Shown piece by piece: positions 1 through 11,699 of a stretch of DNA of 64,000 nt. Within the stretch, counting starts at the first letter, position 1. Each line of letters starts with the position of its first letter. Made by a program: the position numbers and the translations under genes. The stretch is from Cryptomeria japonica (taxonomy: Eukaryota > Streptophyta > Pinopsida > Cupressales > Cupressaceae): NCBI RefSeq assembly GCF_030272615.1, contig NC_081406.1, positions 237,313,922 to 237,377,921 of the forward strand. The letters run 5' to 3'. The notes under the pieces were generated by a model. That model ran no database searches, was not told where the DNA came from, and saw only the letters and a program-made list of their open reading frames with translations.

Positions 1-908
1 TTAGCACGACATCCTCAACCGTGTGAGCCTGACATCTACAACCGCAAATCGTGCATAGATGATATGAGTATCCATCTGCACCGGCTGCATCGTCTATCCC
101 CGAACATATCCCCAAGCAACTGACACACATATGCTTGATGGGCTCTCTGTCGCCCTCTAATGGCTCATCATCCAATACAATAGGGTGTGCTAATGATGTC
201 CCATGCTGGATGATGGCACCAGTCAATGCTGTGGCCACCTGAAGAGTCTGTAGCTCCATCGACTCTTTCAGCTCTAATGGGACAGCTTGATGCACCTTGG
301 GTTTGGGTGCTAGGGGGCGGCGACTCTCCACGGCTAATTGCCTACGGGCTCCAGGTCTATCTTGGGTAGAGCCACCACCTCTACCATGAAAATTTCTCAT
401 GTCAAAATAATTTGGGCGCACATTGAGCACAAACTCACAATATATTTTTCTCAAAAAATATAATGGCACCTCATAATTATTACAAGGTGGATCGTCAAAG
501 ACCATCCACCACCTCTACCAAAAAAGATTCTTCATCTGCACATTGGTACACCAATGTATGGGAAACCTCTTTGCATTAGGAGGTAATGACTGACCAGTTT
601 TGGGGTCAACAAAAAGGGCACATATTTGTTGTTTAAAAATATTATTGTTTTTAACTCCATCGTATGATAGCCCATTGGCATAGAATTCATGACACCTATC
701 CCTAAAGCTTCCCCATTTGGTAATTTCTGTGGAAATAGCTATGGCACCACTAGCTAATGTTTCTAGGCTAGTGGCGAGGGATTGATGATGGTCAAGCTCA
801 TAAGTTTTCAATTTTACAATCAGTCTATTGATTTTGGATGTATTTTGCCCTAACTGATTAATTAATTCTTCCCGTGTTTCGGTTGTGCTGTCAAAAGGAG
901 GAATTGGG

Positions 909-985
909 GGTTGTTCTTGTGTGTTTTCAGGAGGTGCATTTGGTTGTTCTTGTGGGTTTTCAGGAGGTGCATTTGGTTGTTCTTG
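909..985. repeat. 33-bp tandem repeat in coding exon
   Basis: Two and a third copies of a 33-bp unit start at 909, 942 and 975. On the minus strand each encodes the 11-residue unit QEQPNAPPENP/T. The frame is kept, so this is a coding minisatellite of the adjoining gene. Confidence 0.8.
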
Positions 986-1002
986 TTTCGGATTAGAAGA
1001 AT

Positions 1003-1116
1003 CTAGTTTTTGAAACAAAAAATGAAAAAACCTAATCAAAATTAATGAAATTAAATTCAAAATGTAAAACAAATTGCATAAACCAGAAAGAAAGAGAAAA
1101 ATAAACAAAAACTAAC
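1003..1116 (-). other. Predicted 114-nt intron
   Basis: On the minus strand the intron starts GTTAGTTTTTG after ATGGATCAAG and ends TTTCAAAAACTAG. It is T-rich, as plant introns are. Without splicing the sequence reads MDQG then a stop. With splicing the frame runs into the Gln/Pro repeat. A hydrophobic 'signal-like' stretch obtained by translating this segment is an artefact of reading the intron. Confidence 0.6.
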
Positions 1117-1253
1117 CTTGATCCATAGCCTAGAGGACAAATTTAGCACCCCATTTGCGGTTTAGGTTAGAAAATGGGAAAAAAACAAACTAAAAAATGC
1201 ACTTTTCGGGTAAATGAGGACCCGGTTTTTTTTAAAAACTTTTTTTATCAGGC

Positions 1254-1383
1254 ACCGCGTATGCGGTTTTACTAGGATTATTAGCGCGTACGCACTCATT
1301 TTCCTATAAGCAGCGCGTATGCGCTATTTTTCCTAGCCGTAGCATGTACGCGCTCAGTTTCCTAAACTCAGCGTGTATGCGCT
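1254..1383. repeat. 29-bp tandem array of CpG-rich palindromic cores
   Basis: Five units begin at 1254, 1283, 1312, 1341 and 1370, exactly 29 bp apart. Each opens with a 14-bp near-palindrome of the type AGCGCGTATGCGCT, followed by a T/C-rich spacer containing CCTA or CTAG. Two decayed copies follow near 1416 and 1446. The array lies 130-260 bp upstream of the minus-strand start at 1126, so it is in the promoter or 5' leader of that gene. The function is unknown. Confidence 0.75.
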
Positions 1384-2257
1384 AACTTTTCTAGGCTTGG
1401 GAAGAACAAATCTAAGTGTGTACGCGGGAATTTGAAATTTTAAAACCGCATACGCGCTGCCTGTTTTTCCAAGTTTTTTTTGGGTGGTGTCCACTTTTCT
1501 GACCACCATCTTTGTGCACATGCCCCACTGACACTCACAAGCATGTCAAATCAAATGCCTTTATTTTTTATTAACAAATATTTTTACATCCATATGTGAG
1601 TGTAATACACCTTCGACATAATAAACTTAAATACTTGTGTATCAACCATTTGGTAGCACATTAAGTGTTGTTTAGAAAAAATTACTTTTAAAATATTTTA
1701 GAAGATTCCTTCTCTTGATCTCAACATCTTGATTATGGATCGTGGAGTGTGACTCGAGATTATGCAATCAAATCTAGAAATATTCAAGATCCAATATTTT
1801 TGTTTAGAGTGCAAGAATTGGGTATAGCGCCCCCCTATAAACTGTGGTGCCCCGGGTAAACTTTTTAATGTGATCGGTGATGTTGGTGTGACACGTCCAT
1901 TGATACCATGTGGGCTAGGGGGAGACTAGAACTCATGCTCCATCACCAGAAGCTCTCGCTAATGAAGATCCAATATTTTAGATTATGAAAATTTAATTTA
2001 TTTAACTCTAAGGTGTTGTTTGTAAGAAAGGAGTGGCTTTAAAATATTTTAGTTTACTACCATTAATGATCTTGTCCAAAGATACCTAAGTATCACAATA
2101 AATATTAGCCATATGAACTAAATTTGTAATTTGTTGGGCCCATATAAAATTTCCATTCCATATGTGTCCTTGTTTGAAGTAATGCCCGTCTAATCCATTG
2201 GTCAAGTCATTTGCTTAATTTTCCTCATGTAACTCGGCCATTGTTAAGTTTCACTGT

Positions 2258-2298
2258 GTTGAACTTGAACCTTTTTGGTTCAAGGTTCAAAGTTCAAC
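2258..2298. repeat. Imperfect inverted repeat (hairpin) 1
   Basis: GTTGAACTTGAACC is followed by TTTTT and then by its complement, which carries an 8-bp insertion. A related hairpin lies about 115 bp downstream. Confidence 0.55.
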
Positions 2299-2373
2299 AA
2301 GCATTGTTTTGATTTTTTTTTCCTTCCGCGCGGTTTTAAGTCTTCGCTAGTCCTTGTCGGCATTGTACATTCT

Positions 2374-2420
2374 TTGAACCTTGAACTTGAACCTTTTTAG
2401 TTCAAAGTTCAGGGTTCAAG
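2374..2420. repeat. Imperfect inverted repeat (hairpin) 2
   Basis: It shares the GAACTTGAACCTTTTT arm and loop with the hairpin at 2258-2298, so the pair is a diverged duplication. It lies upstream of the decayed gene that starts at about 2985. The stretch 1500-2980 otherwise shows no coding potential that I can support. Confidence 0.5.
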
Positions 2421-2984
2421 ATTTGTCATGTTAATTTTGTGTCATGATTGTTTCGCAATATTCAGAGTCCATGCACAGGTTTCTTGGAAGACATGTGACT
2501 TGGCGCGAGGTGACGGTGTGGATTTTAAGATATGATTAACGGCCGCAGAGGAGAGAAATATTCTTTCTCTAATGATTTGAAATCTGTCATTTATAGCAAG
2601 TATGTGTGAGGATCCGTAGTGTCAGAAGTGAAGTGATCTAGCATTTAAGGCATGCTCCGATACAATCATTTCAGAGTAAGGCCACACAAATGAAGAGTAA
2701 GGGAGACAGTTTATGGTAATAATGGGTAAGATTTTCTCGGCTTCAAAACTGAGTAGATGTCACATCAAGATTATTATTTTCTTGGGAAGGTTTTGAGAAG
2801 GAGTTTTTGGAGCAGGAGAAATAGACTGCAATAGGGGTTTGCAGAGGACAGAGGAAGGTATGTCCAACAACTTTCTAAATTGTTGTAGTTTGTTTTAAAA
2901 GATTTGGGTATTTTATTAGCTGTTTGTTTCCGTTTCCACTTTCTTTCTTTGCCTGGGTTAATTGGAGAAAATCATGAGCTAAAC

Positions 2985-5900
2985 ATGAGGCCTACTTTGC
3001 CCAAATTAATGAGCTCGTCTTCCCTTGTAATCTCTTTACCAGAATTAGGTGATACATCATTAGTCCAACTTGATTTAGATGATTTTCTAGAAAGAGTCCG
3101 GAACCCAGCCGCAGATCCTATGATGAGAGATGTTGCATAGAGCGGGTTATTAGAAGCGCCCGCATTTCCTACAACTGCTTCTTGCCCTGAATTAGTTCTA
3201 GAATCTATGAATCACTATGACAAGAGTAATATATGCATAAGGAAAAACAATGGTGAGGTTTTGTTATCCATTGATAGACAGACAGTAATGGCAGCCATGG
3301 GTATCCCACATCGGGAACCCTATGAAGATTGGAAGATTGGAAAATCCTATGGAATTTTCTCTGAGAAAAAGTAGTATTACAGAATTGTTATTGCATGGAA
3401 TTGGCTTCTGAAATTCCAAAAAGGAGGCTCAAGGCTGCCGAGATCTCTAACCCGTGAACATTTAATTCCCGCAATCCGAGACTTGGTAATATTGTTGAGC
3501 AAAGTAAAGGGTAATTCCCTCTCCTTCTATTGGGAGGACTGGATGTATTTCTTCATCCAGGTCACTCTAGATTAAAATTGGTTCATTGACTGGGGAACTA
3601 TTATTGCGGAAAGGTTGCACGAAGGTTTGAGTAACTACCCTGGGATATCAAACTTCCACATGTCTTTGTGCCTATTATATATGCTTGCTTGTGTGAGAAT
3701 GGTCTAGATTGTCCCATGCAAAATGGGTTCAAGGCATAAAGATTTATGAGTATCATCCTAATTTGACTTTAAAAGGGCATGTTGATGATTATCTCCGCTG
3801 GAATGATATTTTTTCCAGGAGGTTGACCTTTGAATTACAAGGTAACTTGCATAGGAGGATGTCTGCAGAAGTCGTTGAACTTGTTAATATCTATGGTAGT
3901 TTCTTTACACACTTTAGTCACTTCACTTACCTAAGGGTTGGAGGATTTAAAGGTGAACCCTTTAGGCTACCCAGGTATGTTTTAGACTCCTGTATTCTGA
4001 TCAAAGTTTCCAGGAAGCTTTCCTATGTCGCAAAGGATTATGGTGAGGACTCCAACACAAGTGGGATTTTCCCCATTGACTTAGGCCATTACAGCTGAAG
4101 GTCTATCTTTGATGCACTGAACCTTGAGCTAGAATTTAAGAGATTTCATTTGAAGACCTTTGTGAAAAGGGATAATTTTGATAGTAAAGGTTTCATCGCT
4201 CAATATGTGAAGAAGATGGTGCCTGATCAGCATGTATCTCAGTTGGAAGATTATTGGGAGGGTTGCCCGGATGAATTTGAAGTAAGGAAAAGGAGTTGGT
4301 CCAAGTTAACCTTGAAACAAATCCATGACATGAAATTGCCAATGGACACTTCAGGTGTCACCACTGATGATGAGGATATACTTTATTCTAAGTTTCTGAA
4401 GTGGGTACATAATGAACCTCTTCCAGAGGTGGATTGGAGTGAAAAGATGGAGGATAGTATTCAGACACGCACCTTCAACGTAATTCACAGGACAAAAAAT
4501 TGGCTTAGGAGTTGCCGATTTCATTCGACAAGAACAACCAATTCAAGAAGCAAAAGTGGGAAGAGGAATACCGCAAGCAAAACTTCTATTTTAACTAACA
4601 TTCCCATTTTTGTTGCAGGAAAAAGGCAGGCAAGGATTAAATAAGAGAAACTTGACATCGAGGTTGAGCTTTCTATTGGTGGTCGAATTACCAGGTCAAG
4701 GTCCAAGAAGAGTTTTCAGTTGCCGGCTCCCCATCTCATTCTTGATTTGGACGTAGAGGAAGCACTGTGCAATATGGCATCCCCTGTTTCTGATATAGAC
4801 AAGGTTTCAACCGACATAGACACTACTTTTCAGGATCCGGGGATGCTTGATATCCAGTCTCATGTAGACAGTGCCACACTGCCACCCTCAACAGGATTTC
4901 CACCCATGCCATCTAAGGAACTGACTCTGGTACCCAAGTGGTTAAGTGATTCAATCACCAGAAAAAGGAACGTGGTTCCTATTTCGGTATCAATGGAGGA
5001 TGCTGTGAGTAAATGTCTGGGAAAGTCTACAAAGCCCAAAAAGTTAAAAATGGAGGCTATGATTGATTTTGATGAAAGCACGAAACATTGGACTGCAAAC
5101 ATTGCCAAACCTGCGTCCGAAAAAGATGTTGTTATTGCTTCAGAAGTAGACTATGCTATTGAATGAGTTGATTTGGGGGTCGGAACCAGAGCCGTAGATG
5201 TGAAACATCTGGAGACTTTGACTAAACAAATTATCTCTCGTACTTGGAAAGACAAAAGAGACAAGGCTGAGTTAAAGAAAAATTTAACGCAAATGGCTCA
5301 GTATATTCTTGCTTTGCAGAACAACCCATTACCGTTGTCCCAAAGTTCGGGACCATTTAGCCCAAAATCACCAGGTAATCAAAAATTCTTTGATGAGGTT
5401 CAACAAAACAGGATGATTGCCGAGGTTTTCTCAGAATGGCTCACCTCGATCATGCATCAAGCGACCAATTACATAACGGATTTAGTCCAGATTTTCAAAG
5501 ATGCTAATGAAGTCACCAACGCATTGGATTCCGACTTAATCTTGTGGCAGAAAGAGAAAACTAAATGGGCAGTGATTTCAAAATAGATGCGCTATATTCA
5601 ACGTTATGGTCTGATGAATTTTCTTGCTGAAAATCAAGTACCAGGGTTAAATGAGGATGTAATGTTTATTTGCAAAGAGAGTATTGAGTGGCACAACCAG
5701 ATTATTGAACATGGTCATAGTGAATTAGCCAGTCTGCGTGGCGAATTAACAACTCTAAGGGCGACCATGTAGAAGGATCTGCACTGCGTGGATGTCCAAT
5801 TGCTTAAAGAAGATAGTGAAACCCTGGAAGATACCATAGATATGATTAACTAGTTTAGCAACCACATTAAACAAATCGAAGTGGAGAAATCCTTGGCTGT

Positions 5901-6165
5901 GGGAGATTTCACGAGGATTTCCAAAGTAGAATAGATGCTCACAGTTTGTCTCGATCACCTGGACTCACACAGGGACAAAGTGCAGACGGTGAAGAGGAAG
6001 AAGGAGCTCTGGAAGCAGAGAGTAATTCACATCAGTTTGCCACACGTAACGGTAATTCAAGAGTTTTCGAAGGTGCATCGAGAGTGGAGTGCTGCAAAGG
6101 TGGTGATGGTGTCTGTCCAAAATGCCAACCCGAGTGATCATACCCAGACCGAGCAGTTGACATGA
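2985..6165 (+). pseudogene. Decayed large element-like protein (helical domain, basic patch, coiled coil)
   Basis: The likely start is ATG 2985 (MRPTLPKLMSSSSL). The frame is interrupted at 3138 (TAG), 3372 (TAG) and 3573 (TAA). It shifts once near 3690-3710 and then runs in one frame to the TGA at 6163. Within that run it meets stops only at 4096, 4642, 5164, 5584, 5770, 5851 and 5932. Residues 80-450 or so form an aromatic, helical domain with EDWMYFF and WGTIIAERLHEGL. A basic, NLS-like patch follows (RITRSRSKKSF at about 4690), then an acidic/Ser-Pro linker (4720-5160) and a long charged C-terminal part (5173-5990) that looks like a coiled coil. I do not recognise the family. The layout resembles proteins carried by plant non-autonomous LTR elements and the third ORF of the LINE at 43,945-45,667. 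No LTRs are visible around it. Confidence 0.55.
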
Positions 6166-6204
6166 CTAGCATTGCTGGCAGTTGTTTGCCAGCGAGTTTA
6201 GTCA
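6163..6204 (+). repeat. Stem-loop starting on the stop codon of the decayed gene
   Basis: TGACTAGCATTGCTGGCA pairs imperfectly with TTGCCAGCGAGTTTAGTCA across a short loop. The first three bases are the TGA stop of the preceding gene. It is probably part of the 3' untranslated region, and no T-run follows at once. Confidence 0.45.
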
Positions 6205-9177
6205 TTTCTTTATTTCGGTTATGCAGTTAGGGCAGTTTTCTATTAACTCTTATGAGTTAATTTTACTTCTGTTAAAAACTATTGGTCTGGCGACCTATAT
6301 ATATGTTTTGTAATGACTTTGTAAAGGTTCACTAAGTTTTTGAAAAGACTTTTAATTTAGCTAAAGACTTTGTGTATGTAGAAGGTGGATGATCATCAAT
6401 GAATGAAAATCTCATTAACAGTTCTCTTTGATTTCAAATCTGTGTGTTTGATATTTTGGAATTTGATTTCTGCGAAAATCTGTTTCAAGGAAGGAACCAT
6501 TATACTTTCTATGTGTGCAAAAAATTATTAGCGAATTTCATCTTTAAAGGCTTTTCATTTTGTTTTAGTGTACGTGTGAAGTCTGTCGGCTTTATATAAA
6601 AAGTTATATATGAATCAGTGCTTGCGTTCATTTCATATTGACTGGTGAATGCAATTACCTTTTAGTGCTTTCTGGCGAAAAGCATTCTATTGATTGTGTG
6701 TAATTTGGAGCTGATTGAATATTTATTAAAAGGAGTTGTACCTTAATTCAGAGGTTAATCAATATAATGATTTTCCAACTGATTGGTAGGAAATTTGTCT
6801 TTCTTTTCGTGAGCCATAATGTACCAAGATTAAATAAATAAAGAAAGACCAATTTGTTTACCGACATAATTATATTTTAAATTATGTAACTTTCCAATGA
6901 TAGCATAATGTATTTGTGATGTTATGTAATAAGACTCATAAAATTTGCATAAATTGTAAAATCGTGAATTATAAATTATGCTTACAAAATAATTAAAATA
7001 TATACTTTATGATACACTTTGAGATAATTGGAATGCATATTTGACTCTCCAAAGCAAAAGTGAACAAATTTGTTCCTCTTTTGGGATGTGGTTAATGGGA
7101 GTCAATATGCATTTGGTCAAGGGGAACTCGAAGCCTATAAAATCATCAATTTTATTATAGACTTCACATGCCTTGGATATGTGTGATTCCTTGAGCCTAT
7201 CATCGTATACATTAAATTATTAGAATCAACAAAAAAAATAATTATAAATTACAAAATTATCTTCACACAAGAATTAGAATATATGCTTTTTGAGATGAGT
7301 GTAATCTATTGAAAATAAAGTGGACACATTCATTTCTCTCTTGGAATGTGATGATTTAAATCTAAATTCTTATTCGATGGGAGTTGACTTCATTTGGCCC
7401 AAATGAGTTAAGTGTAATGGAGATATTTCTAAAAGATAACATTTTCTTCATAAATTTTAAAAATTAAGAATAAAGATATGTTTGTCAAAATATCTCCAAA
7501 TCTAAAGTTAAATTATTCTTTGGAATGCATGAATTGATAAATCCTCTTCATTTAAGTTACAATTAATTTAAAACTATATCAATATTATGATTTGTATCTG
7601 CAAAAGAAAACACAATTAGGGAAACATTTATTACATTTTGATTTGACCATATGTTCATGTAACTTTCTGTTATGTTTCTTCCTTTGGCGTTTATGAAATT
7701 TCTAAAATACGCCTTCCTTTCATTCACAAACCAAAATCTATAGCCTTATTCCATAGATACAACACTATCCATATTCCAAAAAATGCCCATCTTTCAATGA
7801 TGCTTGTTATAATGCGCTCTGCTAAAAAATGTGGCTTTCATCTTTATAAGAATAGATCCACCATTTATTTCAAGCCATAGCCTTAACATCCTATCGCATA
7901 TCCTTTATATGTTCTTAAACTCACATTTTGCAAAAAAAACTCTCTTAATTTGATGGACAGGCAATCTTTAACCTCTAGTATCAGCTTTGAAACATTAATC
8001 TGACCCATTCTTTCATACGATTTGCAACATTGAAGACTATATTGGCTCATACCACTTTTTGTTCTTGTCCCAAATATGCCCTTTTGACAGTCCATTTCTA
8101 CTAACATTAAAATCTAAATCCTTCAAATGTTGACCCAAGTACTCATGCCCACAATACTATTTGAGTTAAGGAAAATGTTGCACATTACTTAATCTCTTAT
8201 TTAGAACATTGCCACTGAAAAATTTGACGCTTCTCATGAAAATAAAGAAACATATATCACTTGTGGATTCTTAATTATAACATAATGCCTTTAAATTGAC
8301 CTTCAGATTTAAGATACAACCACAACTATTCTTTACCATATCATTGGCCAAATCTTCATTCATGGCGATGACATTATCTGTTTGTATGTACTAATCGATC
8401 TTTCATCGTTTATCACTCGTCTGACTCTCACAAAGCCAAGAAATATGCTCTGCACAACAAGACTAAGCCATTATCTCCATGATTTAATTTGCTCCATCAT
8501 TTATAGCCCTTTCACATATTACTTAACCATTACATTACTCGGTCATTTGTGTCAATTTCATTAGCACTATTATTCGAACTAAAGTCATTTCCTTGCATCC
8601 TCATTGTCTATGTATCGTTGCAGAACACGATGTGAATACACCATTGCACATAGCAACTCACACTACTTCATAGAGAACTCATTCTTATAAAAAAAAAAAT
8701 CACTCTTTATAATGCTCACTTTATCACTTATGAAGTTTCCTCCGTCCTGTGCAAGAACACGGTATCATTCCCAACGACCATTTTTCAAGTCAGATATTAA
8801 ATCTGTCAACTTGTTAACCTCCTCTTAAGGATTGAAAAACACACAAAACCACTATGCTCGAGCACCATTTGAATTTGTTAATGCAATTCACCTTATAGGA
8901 TTATCATTTCATTATCATTTCATGGAAAAATCTACGGCACCATAATATTCTTCTCAACCCTATACAACAAGCGTAGATATTAGGCAGGCTTTTCACAAAT
9001 ACAGATAAATCTCACCTTGTGGCTTCTTTGTATCATAGTTATCATTTCGTCTGCAAGCGCCTTTGTATTTTAACCTTTCCATGAAGCTGTATTCCCAAAG
9101 TCAATGAATGTTCCTTCTTGGCGGATTACAATATAACAAAGATTTTGGGCGGTGCCACTGAACAATATGCAGGTCAC
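6205..9177. other. AT-rich stretch without recognisable genes
   Basis: The sequence is strongly A/T-rich. The short open frames at 7883-8107 and 8382-8564 lack any recognisable motif or supporting context. The first 250 bases are probably the 3' region of the preceding decayed gene. I see no LTR, hairpin array or RNA gene. Confidence 0.5.
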
Positions 9178-9251
9178 GATACAAGCATGTGGGATGTAAT
9201 GGTGTTGGACAACATGATACAAACATGTGGGATGTAGTAAACATGTGGGAA
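9178..9251. repeat. 38-bp direct repeat
   Basis: GATACAAGCATGTGGGATGT at 9178 recurs at 9216 with one change (GATACAAACATGTGGGATGT). A third partial copy (AACATGTGGGA) ends at 9250. It lies in non-coding DNA. Confidence 0.6.
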
Positions 9252-10214
9252 GGAACAACATTATTCATCTGTAGGGTCGGTTGTTTTGGGAGGCGTCTAT
9301 TTTGGTTCTAAAATGACAGTCGCGCGTTTTACACCGTCAATTTTGTATTAATGATTGCGATTGACTAACACGTCGCTATCACGTTGTATAAAAGGTCTGT
9401 TTTGGAGCCAAAATAGCTTCGACCATTATTTTGTTGCCAACTACTCATGGTAAAACTTTTTGGAAAGCCCTAAAATAAAATGTTCATTGGCTAACAAGTT
9501 TTTTTACCGCACAAAATAAAATGTCCTACAACTTTTTGGTGACAGGGTAACCCCCACCTAGAGATAGCCTGTCGGCTAATAATTATATATACATTCTATA
9601 TAAATGTTTAGATCATTAAAGCAATTGTGTAATGATAATTTGTTATTAAATTATGCCTCAATAATTAGTGCAATAATTGAAAAGAGTGAGTGGTGTGTAA
9701 GGAATCATCTAAAGTTGAATTAATTTTTGAAAAATCACTTATTTTTACAAAGATTTTTCTAACATGCAAGATTATGAGAGTGTAGAGACTTAAAAACGAC
9801 TCCACTCAATTAAATAAATAAATGTTATTATTTAATTATTTTATCATAATTCCTTTATTAATTAAATAAATATTTTTACCGATTTTTTTTTTTGATCGAT
9901 AATAGCATATTTTATTAATTTAAAAAAGTTTACATAACCACTTTTAAAGAGTTCTTAAACCATTTGCAAAACCCCAAACCACCCTACATTTTCTAAACCA
10001 CTAACCCCCATTAACCATGCAAACCCGCCCTCCAAAATTTCTTCGAGCACTTCAAAAATTGGCTTGTTACAGTATCCAAAGTGTACAAAAAATAGCCATT
10101 AAAAATAGTTTTGAAGAGAAACAACAAAACAAGGATTAACCCCACGACCAACAAAAACAGAGAAGTGACATAAACACAAAGACATGGAGACTACCCGGAG
10201 GAACTAGGGTCCAC

Positions 10215-10840
10215 TCGCCTTCTCTTCCTCACCCTTGTAATCAAACCCGCCTCTTCCTCAGCTCCAACTTCTTCCAATGCTCTGGCCTCCTCAATGGATC
10301 ACTGCAATTCCGCCTCAACTTCCATTAAATCTACAAAAATCTTAAGCGCCTCCCATCCAATACAAGCCTCCGCACTAAAACTTGCCCTTGTTCGATTATT
10401 CTGCCACCTCAAGAAAGGGATGTAATTCTCCTCTACAAAACAGTTGTAATTCAAGATCCCAATCCCTTTGCCAGGAACTGCCCACTCAAAGATTGATTCC
10501 ATTCCTAGCCGATACTCCTCTGGGACAATAACATGCCTCACTTTCTTCACCGGCTCCACGACACACTTCAAATGCAGTCCCCATGCCAGAATAAGCGAGT
10601 ATATATCCATGTTCATCCTGTATTGGTGCTCCACCACCCCAATGGATTCACCCAACAATCTCTATATGCACTTCACCAACCTTTCATCCCGATACAAAAA
10701 CATACCATTTAATCTCCTCTTTGAAATCGGCCCGAGGAATGGACAAAGTTGTTTCTTTGTCTTCAACATGAAATTCACTTACATTTTTGTCTTAACTAAC
10801 TTTTCCTTCACCTCCACCAAACTTACTCAAAGTTGTAATT
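10215..10840 (-). pseudogene. Decayed unrecognised protein with basic C-terminus
   Basis: On the minus strand a protein can be followed from about 10,840. The frame shifts once near 10,690, meets one TAG just upstream of 10,658, and is then open to 10,299. After a TGA it continues in the same frame to about 10,215 and ends in RVRKRRRVDPSSSG, a nuclear-localisation-like tail. The central part contains VKKVRHVIVPEEYRLGMESI, NYNCFVEENYIPFL and an acidic helix (WEALKIFVDLMEVEAEL). I do not recognise it. It may be the C-terminal half of an element-encoded protein, since no LTRs or terminal repeats are visible. Confidence 0.45.
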
Positions 10841-11164
10841 AATCCAACTCGAAAGAAACAGAGAATAAAATTGGAAACCTTACAAAAGCACCAAGTTTAA
10901 CTCAATTAATCACCATTAATGTAATGTCCTCAAACCATCACCTTTTAGCCATGATAAAAGGGCTCACATGCTTCCCAAGGTGGTGGGAGATGTCTACAAT
11001 AAAGACTCATACAACCCAGGGAATTTAAACATTCCAATGGATACCATCTCACATCCACCATTAATGCATCTTCTCTGATAAGTAATTCCCACACTTCCCT
11101 GCACAAAACTCGGTATCCAGTACACGACAATTCAATCATCTGCTCAAAATTATGATCTTTTCAA

Positions 11165-11520
11165 GATTTTAGAATTTCACACATTAGAAGGGCAGGTAAT
11201 GAGTTGGTAGATTATCTATCTAATGTGGCATGTGAATTGGACCCCCTTGCAACCAGGTCATGGGGAACTATAGGTGAGGAGGTACACTGGACTACCTAGT
11301 TGGCATTTAATGGAGTTGGTTTTAATGTGCTGAGGTGCCAACAGACCAGAGAGCGACGTCATACACCAAGAGTGTATGCTCCCACATGACCCACAACTAG
11401 TGTCCCATAGAGAGTCAATAGACAAGTGGATCGGTGGGTTTCAGACCACCTAGGACAGGAGGAGCAGGGGGATCTAGAGGAGGAGGGGGCTGGGGAGACA
11501 GGCGAAGAGAGTTAGCTCCA
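11165..11520 (+). pseudogene. RNase H C-terminal relic, LINE-like
   Basis: The plus frame reads FRISHIRRAGNELVDYLSNV. This is the pattern of the C-terminal part of the RNase H domain found in plant L1-type LINEs: His-Ile-x-Arg-x2-Asn-x3-(Ala/Val)-Asp-x-Leu-Ser-Asn, with the last catalytic Asp. The frame continues, with stops, into a charged tail ending in GDLEEEGAGETGEES at about 11,515. The upstream catalytic part of the domain is missing or unreadable. The family assignment rests on one motif only. Confidence 0.4.
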
Positions 11521-11590
11521 TTTTGACTTATGTGTCATTTTTTGACCCTTCGGGGTGATCATTGTATCATGACTAACATATTCATTTTTT

Positions 11591-11593
<3 letters not shown>

Positions 11594-11655
<62 letters not shown>
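11594..11655. repeat. (AT)n microsatellite, about 31 units
   Basis: An uninterrupted ATAT run. The following 300 bases are rich in ATGATG/TGATGTG words but have no clean period. Confidence 0.95.
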
Positions 11656-11658
<3 letters not shown>

Positions 11659-11699
11659 TTTGGTGGCAGTTATACATGTACTTTGTTATGGACATTACT

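Larger units (their letters stand above)
1..1126 (-). pseudogene. Unrecognised spliced gene, interrupted, runs off left edge
   Basis: Read on the minus strand, exon 1 is only ATG GAT CAA G (1117-1126). A 114-nt GT...AG intron (1003-1116) follows, and exon 2 resumes in frame at 1002. The spliced start reads MDQDSSNPKQEQPNAPPEN. Exon 2 holds three copies of an 11-residue Gln/Pro-rich unit, then a mixed domain (residues about 60-190) rich in Trp, Cys and aromatic residues. A TAG at 515-517 interrupts it, but the same frame stays open to base 1 for another 170 or so codons. That stretch includes a Cys/His-rich end with CVSC, CTICGC and CQ, which could bind metal. I do not recognise the family. 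The in-frame continuation suggests a single nonsense mutation, or possibly read-through. It may be a transposon accessory gene or a lineage-specific gene. Confidence 0.5.

Noticed and set aside
1117-1145. Similarity of the gene start at 1126 to 63,200-63,270 (AAATTTGTCC then CAAGGTxAGT)
   Set aside because: Two 10-bp words with different spacing, one of them a splice-donor consensus. Too weak to claim homology.
7883-8564. Two short open frames in AT-rich DNA
   Set aside because: Length is near what chance allows and no motifs are seen.
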